Source: Leucobacter sp. UT-8R-CII-1-4
GTDB lineage: Bacteria > Actinomycetota > Actinomycetes > Actinomycetales > Microbacteriaceae
Length of the DNA stretch: 64,000 nucleotides
Assembly (NCBI RefSeq): GCF_030010235.1
Contig: NZ_JASCRS010000002.1
Location: 434,001 to 498,000, forward strand
Reading direction: 5' to 3'
Each line of letters begins with the position of its first letter. Position 1 is the stretch's first letter. The translations under genes and the position numbers were made by a program. The notes under the pieces are model-generated. The model was not told the DNA's origin and made no database searches. It saw nothing but the letters and a program-made list of their open reading frames with translations. Shown here one piece after another: positions 1 through 7,809 of the stretch.

Positions 1-50
1 GCAGTCTCATCGACTACTACCCCAGCGAGCCCCTTATAGATCTCGGTCAT
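1..50 (-). CDS. prpC: 2-methylcitrate synthase, 5' end only
   Basis: Only the first 16 codons lie in the window. They read MTEIYKGLAGVVVDET, which matches the N-terminal segment typical of actinobacterial 2-methylcitrate/citrate synthases (IYKGLAGVVVDET). The start is the ATG whose complement is at 48-50. A purine-rich AAAGG inside the end of prpB lies about 12 bases upstream. The gene begins 8 bases after the prpB stop on the same strand, so it would be the last known member of the gntR-prpD-prpB-prpC operon. The enzyme condenses propionyl-CoA with oxaloacetate to 2-methylcitrate, the first step of propionate oxidation. The assignment rests on a short peptide plus strong operon context. Confidence 0.8.
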   Translation of the reverse strand, partial: MTEIYKGLAGVVVDET

Positions 51-58
51 TGCACACG

Positions 59-958
59 CTACCTTTCGACGTTGAAGGTGTAGATGTTCGAGTCGAACCC
101 AGCGTAATCTTCGTAGCTGATCAGTTCATAGAGTTCTGCACGATGCTGCATATTGCCCAGCTGGCTGGTCAGTGTGCCGTGCTCGTTCAGAGCGTCAAGT
201 GCCCGCTCAGCTGCGCCCATTGCGATCCGCAAAAGCGAAACTGGCCAGATCACCATGTTGATGCCTACGCTCTCAAGCTGCGAGGTGGTAAATAGCTCGC
301 TCTTGCCGAACTCTGTCATGTTTGCGAGTACTGGTACGTCGACAGCTGAGCGAATTGCTTCGAACTCTTCGAGCGTCCGCATTGCCTCAGGGAAGATTGC
401 GTCAGCTCCCGCGTCGACGAGTGCCTTTGCGCGATCTTTCGCAGCTTCAAGCCCCTCGACCGCACGCACATCGGTGCGCGCCATGATCAAGAAGTTGGGG
501 TCGCGACGGCCCTCAACTGCCGCACGAATTCGACGCACAGCAATGTCGAGACCAACCACCTCTTTGCCGTCGAGGTGTCCGCAGCGTTTCGGGTTGATCT
601 GGTCTTCAATGTGCAGACCCGAGATGCCAGCGTTTTCCATCTCTTGCACGGTGCGTGCGGCGTTCATCGGCTCACCGAAACCGGTGTCAGCGTCGATCAG
701 CGTCGGAAGCTCGGTGGTGCGCGCAATCTGTGCGCCCCTATTCGCAACCTCGGTGAGGGTGGTGAGGCCGATATCTGGCAGGCCGAGGTCAGCTGAGAGC
801 ACCGCGCCAGAGATGTAGACGCCGTCAAAGCCTTTGCGTTCGATCAGGCGGGCCGAGAGTGGGTTGAAAGCGCCAGGCATGCGAAGCAGTCGTCCGCTTT
901 CGAGTTCTTCACGAAAACGTAGACGCTTCTGTTCGGCGCTGGTTGATGAGTACAACAT
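59..958 (-). CDS. prpB: 2-methylisocitrate lyase
   Basis: This 299-residue protein is full length for the isocitrate-lyase/PEP-mutase superfamily. It should cleave 2-methylisocitrate to pyruvate and succinate in the cytosol, the last step of the methylcitrate cycle. Visible motifs are the metal-binding DADTGFG (residues 89-95) and the catalytic KRCGH (124-128, nucleophile Cys126). The ATG start sits two bases after the prpD stop, so the two genes are almost certainly translated from one message. prpC follows 8 bases downstream. Other lyases of the superfamily (oxaloacetate or dimethylmalate lyases) share the fold, but KRCGH and the prpD/prpC neighbours make methylisocitrate the best substrate. 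Confidence 0.93.
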   Translation of the reverse strand: MLYSSTSAEQKRLRFREELESGRLLRMPGAFNPLSARLIERKGFDGVYISGAVLSADLGLPDIGLTTLTEVANRGAQIARTTELPTLIDADTGFGEPMNAARTVQEMENAGISGLHIEDQINPKRCGHLDGKEVVGLDIAVRRIRAAVEGRRDPNFLIMARTDVRAVEGLEAAKDRAKALVDAGADAIFPEAMRTLEEFEAIRSAVDVPVLANMTEFGKSELFTTSQLESVGINMVIWPVSLLRIAMGAAERALDALNEHGTLTSQLGNMQHRAELYELISYEDYAGFDSNIYTFNVER

Positions 959-960
959 GA

Positions 961-2484
961 TTAGAACAGTCCCTTCGGTGCTGCGGCGAGGTCGATAACG
1001 CCAGGTGCTGCGACGATGTTGAGCTCGCGCACTTCTTCTACGGTGAGTTCTGGCAGGCGCTGCACGAGGTCGAGGAAGCGCTCAATCTCGGCTGCCTCGA
1101 GCACGGGTTCGGCGAGCATGCGGAACTTACGAATGTAATCAGCACGCGCGAACGGGCGGGCACCGAGTGGGTGCGCGTCGGCGACTGCGATCTGATCAAC
1201 AATCTTGCTGCCGTCGGTCAGTTCAATTTCAACGCGACCGCCGAAGGCCTTCTCGTCTGGGTCTTCTGAATGGTAACGGCGGGTCCATTCTGCGTCTTCT
1301 GCTGTCGTGATCTTGTGCCAAAGCGCGACAGTGTCGGCTCGGCCGGCACGCTCTGGAGTGTATGAATCAACGTGGTGCCAGCCGCCGTCTTGCAGGGCGA
1401 CAGCGAAGATGTACGGAATCGAGTGGTCGAGTGTCTCGCGCGAAGCTTTTGGATCGTACTTCTGCGGATCGTTTGCGCCCGAGCCGATGACGTAGTGGGT
1501 GTGGTGGCTCGTGTGCAGCACGATCGCTTGAACGTTCGCGGGATCAACTAGCTCTGGGTGTTCGCCGTTGAGCTTGCGTGCGAGGTCGATCCATGCCTGC
1601 GCCTGGTATTCGGCGGAGTGTTCCTTGGTGTAGGAGTCGAGGATCGCGCGCTTTGGCTCGCCCGGAGCTGGCAGCGGCACCTGGTAGCTGGCATCTGGGC
1701 CGTCGAGCATCCAAGCGATCACACCGTCTTCACCCTCATAGATTGGGCTAGGCGACGTCTGACCGCGCATTGCACGGTCGACCGCTTCAACGGCCATCTT
1801 TCCGGCGAATGCTGGCGCGTGCGCCTTCCAGGTTGAAATCTCACCCTTGCGTGACTGACGGGTCGCGGTGGTGGTGTGCAGTCCCTGGCTCACTGCCTGG
1901 TAGATGGTCTCGATGTCGAGGCCGAGCAGAGTTCCGATGCCTGCCGCTGCAGATGGGCCGATGTGCGCTACGTGGTCAATCTTGTGCTTGTGTAGGCAGA
2001 TTGAGCGTACGAGGTCCATCTGAATTTCGTAGCCGGTGGCGATGCCGCGCAGCAGGGCGAGGCCATCTTTGCCGGCGTGCTGTGCAACGGCGAGGATCGG
2101 TGGAATGTTGTCGCCGGGGTGCGAATACTCTGCGGCGAGGAAGGTGTCGTGGTAGTCGAGTTCGCGAACCGCGACTCCGTTTGCCCACGCTGCCCACTCT
2201 GGGCTTGTCTTTTCAGCGTCAAGGCCGAAAATTGCAGAGCCAGCACCACCTGTTGACACCGGGTGCGAGAGCGCCTGGGCGCGAGCTGCAACGATGGGGC
2301 CGCGGTTGAGCGAGGCTGCTGCGACCGAGGCGTTGTCAATGATTCGGTTGATGATCATGTCGGTGACGTCGGCGTCGATACCCACCGAGTCGTGGGCAAC
2401 TTCAGCAATTTTCCAGGCAAGCTGCTGCTCGCGTGGCAAGTCCTCTTCGCTCTTATAGACACGTACGTGATGCTTGATGGTCAT
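961..2484 (-). CDS. prpD: 2-methylcitrate dehydratase (MmgE/PrpD family)
   Basis: This is a 507-residue MmgE/PrpD-family protein, close to the usual length of bacterial PrpD. It dehydrates 2-methylcitrate to 2-methyl-cis-aconitate without an iron-sulfur cluster, the second step of propionate breakdown. Recognisable family segments include the N-terminal [18 protein letters not shown], the helical core around [19 protein letters not shown] and the C-terminal region after [15 protein letters not shown]. The stop of the upstream gntR gene overlaps the prpD start by one base, and prpB follows after two bases, indicating tight operon organisation. Homologous MmgE/iminodisuccinate-epimerase enzymes exist, but the prpB and prpC context fixes the assignment. 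Confidence 0.92.
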   Translation of the reverse strand: MTIKHHVRVYKSEEDLPREQQLAWKIAEVAHDSVGIDADVTDMIINRIIDNASVAAASLNRGPIVAARAQALSHPVSTGGAGSAIFGLDAEKTSPEWAAWANGVAVRELDYHDTFLAAEYSHPGDNIPPILAVAQHAGKDGLALLRGIATGYEIQMDLVRSICLHKHKIDHVAHIGPSAAAGIGTLLGLDIETIYQAVSQGLHTTTATRQSRKGEISTWKAHAPAFAGKMAVEAVDRAMRGQTSPSPIYEGEDGVIAWMLDGPDASYQVPLPAPGEPKRAILDSYTKEHSAEYQAQAWIDLARKLNGEHPELVDPANVQAIVLHTSHHTHYVIGSGANDPQKYDPKASRETLDHSIPYIFAVALQDGGWHHVDSYTPERAGRADTVALWHKITTAEDAEWTRRYHSEDPDEKAFGGRVEIELTDGSKIVDQIAVADAHPLGARPFARADYIRKFRMLAEPVLEAAEIERFLDLVQRLPELTVEEVRELNIVAAPGVIDLAAAPKGLF

Positions 2485-3137
2485 TATTGTCCCTTCGCGG
2501 TGGAATCGGCATTGATGGAATCGAGAATTGAAGTCAGCGCGTGGTGCAGGTGCACATGGGTCGCGTGTGCGGCGAGTTCGGCGTCGCGCTCAGCGATAGC
2601 GTTCGCGATGAGAGCGTGCTCTGAGACAGAAGCGAGCAGTCGCCCGTGGTTGTCACGAGCGAGTTTTCGTGCTCTGGCGAGATGGGTACGCACGGTTCGT
2701 AGGGCTTGCACCAGATAGGGGTTGTCGACGGCTTCGTCGACGGCCCGATCGAAACGCGCGATCAAGGTGTAGTACGCGTCGGCTTCAAGCTCTCCCTGTT
2801 CGGGGTGTGCTTGGCGAAATGCGGCAGCGAGTTCAGCAAAAGTTGATCGGTCACCGCGCTGCGCGGCCAAGCGTGCTGCGGTTTCTTCGAAGGATCGCCT
2901 GGCCTCAAAGAGTCTGCGAATTTCGTCTGCATCAAATCCCGAGACAACGATGACTCTGGCTGATTGTTGGCGCAGCAGGCCCTCTGCGACCAAGCGGCCG
3001 ATTGCTTCGCGCATGGGAGTTCGGCTAACGCCGAGACGGGCGGCTTGTTCAACTTCGCCAATCACAGCTCCCGGCGCGAGCACACCGCTTTGAATCTCGC
3101 CAAGTAGCGAGGCGTAGCTTCTATCACTCGCGCGCAT
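2484..3137 (-). CDS. GntR-family regulator (FadR/VanR type) of the prp operon
   Basis: This is a transcription factor of about 217 residues with an N-terminal winged helix-turn-helix ([20 protein letters not shown]) and an all-helical FCD-type ligand domain, the FadR/VanR subclass of GntR regulators. The start at 3137 is chosen because GGAGG lies five bases before it. An in-frame ATG four codons upstream (3149) overlaps that Shine-Dalgarno and is less likely. It is the first gene of the prp operon and overlaps prpD by one base. Two copies of CGTATACA lie 12 and 65 bases upstream of the 3149 ATG, so autoregulation is probable. The ligand is unknown; 2-methylcitrate or propionyl-CoA are guesses. 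Confidence 0.88.
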   Translation of the reverse strand: MRASDRSYASLLGEIQSGVLAPGAVIGEVEQAARLGVSRTPMREAIGRLVAEGLLRQQSARVIVVSGFDADEIRRLFEARRSFEETAARLAAQRGDRSTFAELAAAFRQAHPEQGELEADAYYTLIARFDRAVDEAVDNPYLVQALRTVRTHLARARKLARDNHGRLLASVSEHALIANAIAERDAELAAHATHVHLHHALTSILDSINADSTAKGQ

Positions 3138-3160
3138 TCGAGCCTCCATTCATTCGCTAG

Positions 3161-3168
3161 CGTATACA
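3161..3168. promoter_or_regulatory. Candidate GntR operator, proximal copy
   Basis: CGTATACA embedded in GCTAGCGTATACACAAAG, with the GTATAC palindrome typical of FadR/VanR-type operators. An identical octamer lies 53 bases further upstream, about five helical turns, so both would face the same side of the helix. Inference; binding not tested. Confidence 0.5.
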
Positions 3169-3213
3169 CAAAGCGGGTAAGAAGCAAGGGTTTTGGCGCA
3201 TCATTCGCATAAA

Positions 3214-3221
3214 CGTATACA
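3214..3221. promoter_or_regulatory. Candidate GntR operator, distal copy
   Basis: Second CGTATACA in TAAACGTATACATTCG, same orientation as the copy at 3161-3168. The 231-base intergenic region (3150-3380) also has to hold the promoter of the divergent binding-protein gene, so this copy could influence either side. Confidence 0.5.
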
Positions 3222-3380
3222 TTCGCCCGAGCCATTCGGATCCAGCGCAAACAAACTCTGCCCCCAAAACATGAGGGTTTGATTTCACTCAGATGCACGT
3301 AACGAAAATTCCGAGCGAAACCCCCGCGATGCACTGCGCAAATGCAATAATGACGCTGAACAGCAGCAAAGGAGCAGCTC

Positions 3381-4583
3381 GTGTCTCGTCTATTTCCCGA
3401 AGACCCACTCGTACGCACACTCGTAGAGCAGGCCAAAACAGCCAGCCTCTCTCGGCGCGGCCTCTTGCGCAGCCTAGGCTTAGGCGGCGCGGCACTCGGT
3501 CTCGGCTCACTTGCCGGCTGCGCAACCAACAGCGGGCCTGGCGATGGATCCGCCGGCACAATTCGCTGGGCAAACTGGACCTACTACCTTGACTACGACG
3601 AAGAAACCGGCAGCTACCCCACACTCGACGCCTTCCAAGAATCAACAAACATTCGTGTCGAATACTTCGAAGACATCGACGACAACAAAGTCTTCATCGC
3701 CAAGATCAAAGACCAATTGAAGCTGGGCCAAGACACCGGCTACGACACTTTCTGCCTCACCGACTCATCGCTCGTACGGCTACTTGAGCAAGACCAACTC
3801 ACCGCCTTCGACCGCGCGCAACTACCAAACGTTGCCGAGCAGATGATTCCAATGGTCCAGAAAGCATCGTTTGACCCCGACCGCGAGTGGTCGATCCCCT
3901 ATCAGGCAGGCATGACCGGGCTCGTCTACAACTCAAAGCTCTACCCAAAGGGCGTGCGCCACGTCTCAGATCTTTGGGCGCCAGATCTCAAGGGCAAAGT
4001 GACGTTGCTCAGCGAGCAAGATGACACCGTGAGCCTAGTAATGCTTGAGCAGGGTGTCGACATTGAGGGCGACTGGGGTGATACAGAATTTTTCGCAGCG
4101 CTCGATGAGGTCGAAAAGCAGATCAAATCAGGTCAGGTCTTTAACGTGAAGGGCAACTCCTACACACAAGACCTGCAGACTGAGGCCGCTTGGGCAGGCA
4201 TGGCCTGGTCGGGCGACGTCGCCATGCTGAACGATGAGGCCGGCGAGGAAATCTGGAAATTTGTCGTACCAGAAGAGGGCGCAACCCTCTTCATCGACTC
4301 GTTCTGCATGCCAACAAGCACCGCAGCATTCGACCAAGTACACAAGCTGATTGATTACTACTACGAACCAGAAATTGCCGCGCAGGTTGCCGCTTACGTG
4401 CAATATGTGACACCCGTGGCCGGTGCTCGTGAAGCGATGGATCAGATCGACCCAGAACTCGCCGCAAACACTCTGATCTTCCCCGACGAAGAAATGTCAG
4501 CCCGAGTGTTCGACATGCGTTCGCTCACCTCCGAGGAGGACAATCGCTACTCACAGGCCTACCAGAAAGTGCTTGGCAACTAA
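3381..4583 (+). CDS. Polyamine-type ABC substrate-binding lipoprotein (PotD-like)
   Basis: This 400-residue protein has a twin-arginine-like lipoprotein signal: SRRGLLRSLGLGG (Arg25-Arg26) then the lipobox LAGC with the lipidated Cys47. The mature part resembles bacterial spermidine/putrescine-binding proteins: an early WANWTYYLDYD segment, SIPYQAGMTGLVYN near the middle and a C-terminal MRSLTSEEDNRY. It should capture a polyamine or similar cation outside the membrane and deliver it to an ABC permease. The GTG start has AAAGGAG six bases upstream. No permease or ATPase genes adjoin it, so it is an orphan whose partners must be elsewhere. Ligand specificity cannot be read from sequence. A strong bidirectional terminator follows. 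Confidence 0.85.
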   Translation: MSRLFPEDPLVRTLVEQAKTASLSRRGLLRSLGLGGAALGLGSLAGCATNSGPGDGSAGTIRWANWTYYLDYDEETGSYPTLDAFQESTNIRVEYFEDIDDNKVFIAKIKDQLKLGQDTGYDTFCLTDSSLVRLLEQDQLTAFDRAQLPNVAEQMIPMVQKASFDPDREWSIPYQAGMTGLVYNSKLYPKGVRHVSDLWAPDLKGKVTLLSEQDDTVSLVMLEQGVDIEGDWGDTEFFAALDEVEKQIKSGQVFNVKGNSYTQDLQTEAAWAGMAWSGDVAMLNDEAGEEIWKFVVPEEGATLFIDSFCMPTSTAAFDQVHKLIDYYYEPEIAAQVAAYVQYVTPVAGAREAMDQIDPELAANTLIFPDEEMSARVFDMRSLTSEEDNRYSQAYQKVLGN

Positions 4584-4597
4584 GCCCGCTGAAAACA

Positions 4598-4645
4598 AAC
4601 ATCGCGGTGGTGTTCGGAACAGTATCCGAACACCACCGCGATGTT
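4598..4645. terminator. Bidirectional hairpin terminator
   Basis: A 21-bp perfect stem (arms 4598-4618 and 4625-4645, loop ACAGTA) lies between the convergent binding-protein and NCS2 permease genes. It is placed to stop transcription from both sides. Confidence 0.85.
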
Positions 4646-4664
4646 GTATTGCGGCGACTACGCG

Positions 4665-6113
4665 TTACGCGCCAAGCAGCGCCTCAAGCGGTCCACGACC
4701 GAAGTAGATCACGAAGCCAGCAGCGACAACCCAAAGCAGCCAGTGAATCTCACGAGCCTTGCCCGAGAATGCACGAACGAGCACCCAAGCAATAAAGCCA
4801 GCGCCGATACCGTTTGCGATCGAGTAGGTGAATGGCATCACGGTGACGGTGAGGAACACCGGCAGCGCAACATCAAAGCGAGACATGTCGATGCCCTTGA
4901 TCTGGGTCATCATCATCGCACCCACAACTACCAGCGCTGCAGCAGCAACCTCGGTCGGCACAATCTCGGCGACCGGGGTGAGGAACATAGCAAGCAGGAA
5001 CAGCGCGCCAGTGACGAGGTTAGCGAAACCGGTGCGTGCACCCTCACCAATGCCCGAGCCCGACTCAATGAACACAGTGTTCGACGATGACGAAGTGAAA
5101 CCACCGGCGACGGCGCCAAGGCCCTCAACCACAAGTGCCGACTTCACACGTGGGAAGTTGCCATCCTTGTCAGCGAGACCAGCTTCACGCGAGAGACCGG
5201 TGAAGGTACCCATTGCGTCAAAGAAGTTCATGAAGAGCAGGCTGAATACCAGCATCACAACGCTGATCATGCCGACCTTGCCGAAGTCGAAGCTCACAGC
5301 ACCAACGAGACTGAAGTCTGGCATGCTCACTGGCGAACCGGTGAACGCAGGAATGGTGAGACCCCAACCGCCTGGGTTATCAACCTTTGAGCCGAGGTGC
5401 CAGATAGCTTCTGCGATCACAGCGAGCACGGTACCGGCAACAAGACCGATCAGCAGACCGCCACGAACCTTGCGCGCAACGAGCACACCGGTGATGATCA
5501 GGGTCACAATGAAGATAAGGGTTGGCACGGTTGCAACCGAACCAAAGACACCAAGACCAACAGGTGGGCTTTCGCTTGAGGTCACAAAGCCCGAGTTCAC
5601 GAAGCCGATGAAGGCGATGAAGAGACCGATACCAACGGTGATCGCGATCTTCAGCTCCATTGGAACCGCAGCGAAGATCATGCGGCGCAGACCGGTAGCT
5701 GCCAGCAGCACGATCAGCACACCGTTGATCAGCACAAGCGCCATAGCCTCTGGCCAAGTCACGTGGCCGACAACTGTGAAGGCAAGGAAGGCGTTGATGC
5801 CGAGGCCAGCAGCAAACGCGAATGGCAGGCGGCTAATCAGACCAAAAAGAATGGTCATAACACCAGCGGTCAGCGCGGTGACGGCGCCTACCTGACCAAA
5901 GTCGAGGCTGTTGCCTGCAACGTCGGTGGTGGTGGTCAGAATGATCGGGTTCAGCACCACGATGTAAGCCATCGTGACGAAGGTCACAATGCCGCCGCGA
6001 ACCTCTCGACCAAGAGTCGATCCACGTTCGGTAATTTCAAAGTAACGATCGATGGCGCTGCGCGGCTGCCCCGATCCTGAATTCGTCTCAGCCTGCTGCT
6101 GCGTTTCTGCCAC
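4665..6113 (-). CDS. NCS2-family purine/guanine-hypoxanthine permease (AzgA-like)
   Basis: This hydrophobic protein of about 482 residues with 12-14 predicted membrane segments belongs to the AzgA branch of NCS2 nucleobase transporters. Family landmarks are FVTMAYIVVLNPIIL in the first helix, GLGINAFLAFTVV, and FFDAMGTFTGLSREAGL followed by GFTSSSSNTVFIESGSGIG. Such proteins import adenine, guanine or hypoxanthine by proton symport. The start is set at a GTG (6113) because AAGGAG lies six bases before it; the open frame continues to an ATG at 6164, but that start lacks a ribosome site. It is preceded by the FKBP terminator and so has its own promoter within about 70 bases, which leaves little room for a purine riboswitch. 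Confidence 0.87.
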   Translation of the reverse strand: MAETQQQAETNSGSGQPRSAIDRYFEITERGSTLGREVRGGIVTFVTMAYIVVLNPIILTTTTDVAGNSLDFGQVGAVTALTAGVMTILFGLISRLPFAFAAGLGINAFLAFTVVGHVTWPEAMALVLINGVLIVLLAATGLRRMIFAAVPMELKIAITVGIGLFIAFIGFVNSGFVTSSESPPVGLGVFGSVATVPTLIFIVTLIITGVLVARKVRGGLLIGLVAGTVLAVIAEAIWHLGSKVDNPGGWGLTIPAFTGSPVSMPDFSLVGAVSFDFGKVGMISVVMLVFSLLFMNFFDAMGTFTGLSREAGLADKDGNFPRVKSALVVEGLGAVAGGFTSSSSNTVFIESGSGIGEGARTGFANLVTGALFLLAMFLTPVAEIVPTEVAAAALVVVGAMMMTQIKGIDMSRFDVALPVFLTVTVMPFTYSIANGIGAGFIAWVLVRAFSGKAREIHWLLWVVAAGFVIYFGRGPLEALLGA

Positions 6114-6186
6114 CAACGTCTCCTTATAACTGTGGTGAGGGCGTTCAACATAAAAATCTATCACTCAGCAAGCTTTCAGGAAGCAT

Positions 6187-6220
6187 AAAGCCCGCCCCCA
6201 GCGTTCTGGGGACGGGCTTT
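6187..6220 (-). terminator. Hairpin terminator after the FKBP gene
   Basis: Arms 6187-6201 and 6206-6220 (AAAGCCCGCCCCCAG against CTGGGGACGGGCTTT) pair with one mismatch around a CGTT loop. It separates the FKBP gene from the NCS2 gene on the same strand. Confidence 0.75.
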
Positions 6221-6280
6221 AGTACCTTATGCGGCGAAAACCGAGCCGTGCTCAGCCTGCCGCACGCAGCAGATTTCGAG

Positions 6281-6652
6281 CTAGCTCACACCGAGTAGAT
6301 CGATGACGAAGATCAGGGTCTTGCCACCGAGCGGGTGCATGCCAGCTGGGCCGTAGGCCTGCGCGGGTGGCACGATCAGCTTGCGACGGCCGCCAACCTT
6401 CATACCAGGAATACCGGCCTGCCAACCCTGAATCAGTGAGCGCAGTGGGAAATTGATCGACTCACCGCGACCCCACGAGCTGTCAAACTCTTCGCCCGAC
6501 TCAAAGTCGACACCGAGGTAGTGAACGTCAACAGTTGAGCTTGCCTGCGCTTCATCGCCGCTACCCTCAATCACATCAATGATCTGGAGCTCGGTTGGCG
6601 CTGGGCCCTCCGGGAACTCGATTTCTGGTTTCGTCAGCGGTGTTTCACTCAT
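6281..6652 (-). CDS. FKBP-type peptidyl-prolyl cis-trans isomerase
   Basis: This 123-residue single-domain FKBP is the normal size for the small actinobacterial cytosolic family. Signature stretches are VHYLGVDFESGEEFDSSW, the SLIQGWQAGIPGMKVGGRRKL active-site edge and the C-terminal GGKTLIFVIDLLGV. It should catalyse proline isomerisation during protein folding. There is no signal peptide. A possible leaderless -10 (AAGAAT, six bases before the ATG) is weaker than others in the window. It forms its own unit between a terminator and the divergent FAH gene. Confidence 0.93.
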   Translation of the reverse strand: MSETPLTKPEIEFPEGPAPTELQIIDVIEGSGDEAQASSTVDVHYLGVDFESGEEFDSSWGRGESINFPLRSLIQGWQAGIPGMKVGGRRKLIVPPAQAYGPAGMHPLGGKTLIFVIDLLGVS

Positions 6653-6810
6653 AACTACATTCTTGTCGTAATAACCAGAGCAAAACCGGTGAGTTCGCTA
6701 ACAGAGTAGATTCACACACTTACCGCACAGACATTGATTTTGTGGGGAACCAATCACGTTTTTGCCATTTGGTAGTCACTTAGCGACGAGCAGGAGGGTC
6801 AAGTTCTCGG

Positions 6811-6816
6811 TAGCCT
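6811..6816 (+). promoter_or_regulatory. -10 box (TAGCCT) of a leaderless FAH-family gene
   Basis: TAGCCT, preceded by GG, lies six bases before the GTG at 6823 and no Shine-Dalgarno is present. This matches the leaderless pattern TANNNT-N6-start seen repeatedly in this window. Confidence 0.5.
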
Positions 6817-6822
6817 AGAGTT

Positions 6823-7698
6823 GTGAAGTTTGCACATATGACCAGGGCAGAGAGTCAGCACCCAGAGCTTGTGGCAGTTCGAGGTGACGTTGCGATCCCG
6901 CTCAATGGGTTTGGCGAGCACTTCTCGACGCTGCAGGAACTCATTGAAGCCGGACCCGACACGCTCACGCGAGTGCGCGCGTTTGTCGACGAGCAGCCAG
7001 ACGAGGCCGGCCTTCAGCTCGCAGAGCTGAACTACAAGTCGGCGATCCTCGACCCCCCGATCGTACTCGCGGTCGGCCTGAACTATGACGAGCACGCGAG
7101 CGAGCTGAATCTTGACAACGATTCCGGCCCCGTACTTTTCTCGCTTTTCCCGAACTCCCTCAATGGCCACGGCGAAGAAGTTCCACTGCCGGTGCACCTG
7201 AGCGAAGAAGTTGACTACGAGGGTGAGCTTGGCGTGGTTATCGGCCGTGCAGCCAAAAACGTCACCCCGGAAGAAGCCCTTGACTACGTGTTTGGCTACA
7301 CCGTGGTCAACGACATCACCGCGCGCAACATTCAGTTCGCCGAACCACAGTGGTCACGTTGCAAGTCATTTGACGGTTTCACTCCTGTTGGCCCTGTTGT
7401 GGTCACCGCTGATGAGATCCCGGATCCCCAGGCCCTCGGCCTGACCACCGATGTCGACGGGCTGCGCGTGCAGGACTCAACCACCGAATTCATGATTCGC
7501 ACGGTAGCGCAGCTGATTTCGTCAATCTCACAGTCGCTGACGCTGCTGCCCGGCACACTCATCTCAACCGGTTCGCCCGGCGGTGCGGGCCGTTCACGCA
7601 AACCACCTCTGTACTTGCACCCAGCCACTGAGGTGACGGTCACAATCGAGGGCATCGGATCGATCACAAACATTTGCACCAAAGCAGACGAGGCCTAA
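6823..7698 (+). CDS. Fumarylacetoacetate hydrolase (FAH) family protein
   Basis: This 291-residue protein has the FAH catalytic fold in its C-terminal two thirds. The metal-binding acidic residues sit in EVDYEGELGVVIG and in the KSFDGFTPVGPVVV segment, followed by GTLISTGSPGGAG. Members hydrolyse or decarboxylate beta-diketo acids, or act as ureidoglycolate lyase, oxaloacetate decarboxylase or hydratases, using Mg2+. The substrate cannot be fixed from sequence or neighbours. The GTG start is supported by a -10 box six bases upstream and the lack of a ribosome site. It is monocistronic and closed by a strong hairpin. Confidence 0.88.
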   Translation: MKFAHMTRAESQHPELVAVRGDVAIPLNGFGEHFSTLQELIEAGPDTLTRVRAFVDEQPDEAGLQLAELNYKSAILDPPIVLAVGLNYDEHASELNLDNDSGPVLFSLFPNSLNGHGEEVPLPVHLSEEVDYEGELGVVIGRAAKNVTPEEALDYVFGYTVVNDITARNIQFAEPQWSRCKSFDGFTPVGPVVVTADEIPDPQALGLTTDVDGLRVQDSTTEFMIRTVAQLISSISQSLTLLPGTLISTGSPGGAGRSRKPPLYLHPATEVTVTIEGIGSITNICTKADEA

Positions 7699-7721
7699 GC
7701 CTCTCAGCTAGCGGGCAAAAA

Positions 7722-7761
7722 GAAGAGGGGCACCCAGCCGTTTGGCTGGGTGCCCCTCTTC
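7722..7761 (+). terminator. Strong hairpin terminator after the FAH gene
   Basis: An 18-bp perfect stem (7722-7739 with 7744-7761, loop GTTT) is followed by ATTTG on the plus strand. It lies 23 bases after the FAH stop. Confidence 0.85.
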
Positions 7762-7773
7762 TATTTGCGGCAA

Positions 7774-7800
7774 GTGACGGAGCTCAATGAGCTCCGTCAC
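7774..7800 (-). terminator. Perfect hairpin after aspA, no T-run
   Basis: A 12-bp perfect stem (GTGACGGAGCTC, 7774-7785, with 7789-7800) encloses a 3-base loop just beyond the aspA stop. Neither strand has a clear T-tract, so it is either an actinobacterial T-less terminator or an mRNA-stabilising hairpin. Confidence 0.55.
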
Positions 7801-7809
7801 ATTGGCAGA

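Noticed and set aside
4828-5895. 355-residue open frame opposite the NCS2 permease
   Set aside because: Antisense to a well-recognised transporter; composition is Ser/Thr/Pro-rich as expected for a high-G+C shadow and it has no ribosome site or family.
6114-6186. Purine riboswitch upstream of the NCS2 permease
   Set aside because: Only about 70 bases lie between the preceding terminator and the start, and no purine-riboswitch core (paired loops with TATA-type junction) was visible.
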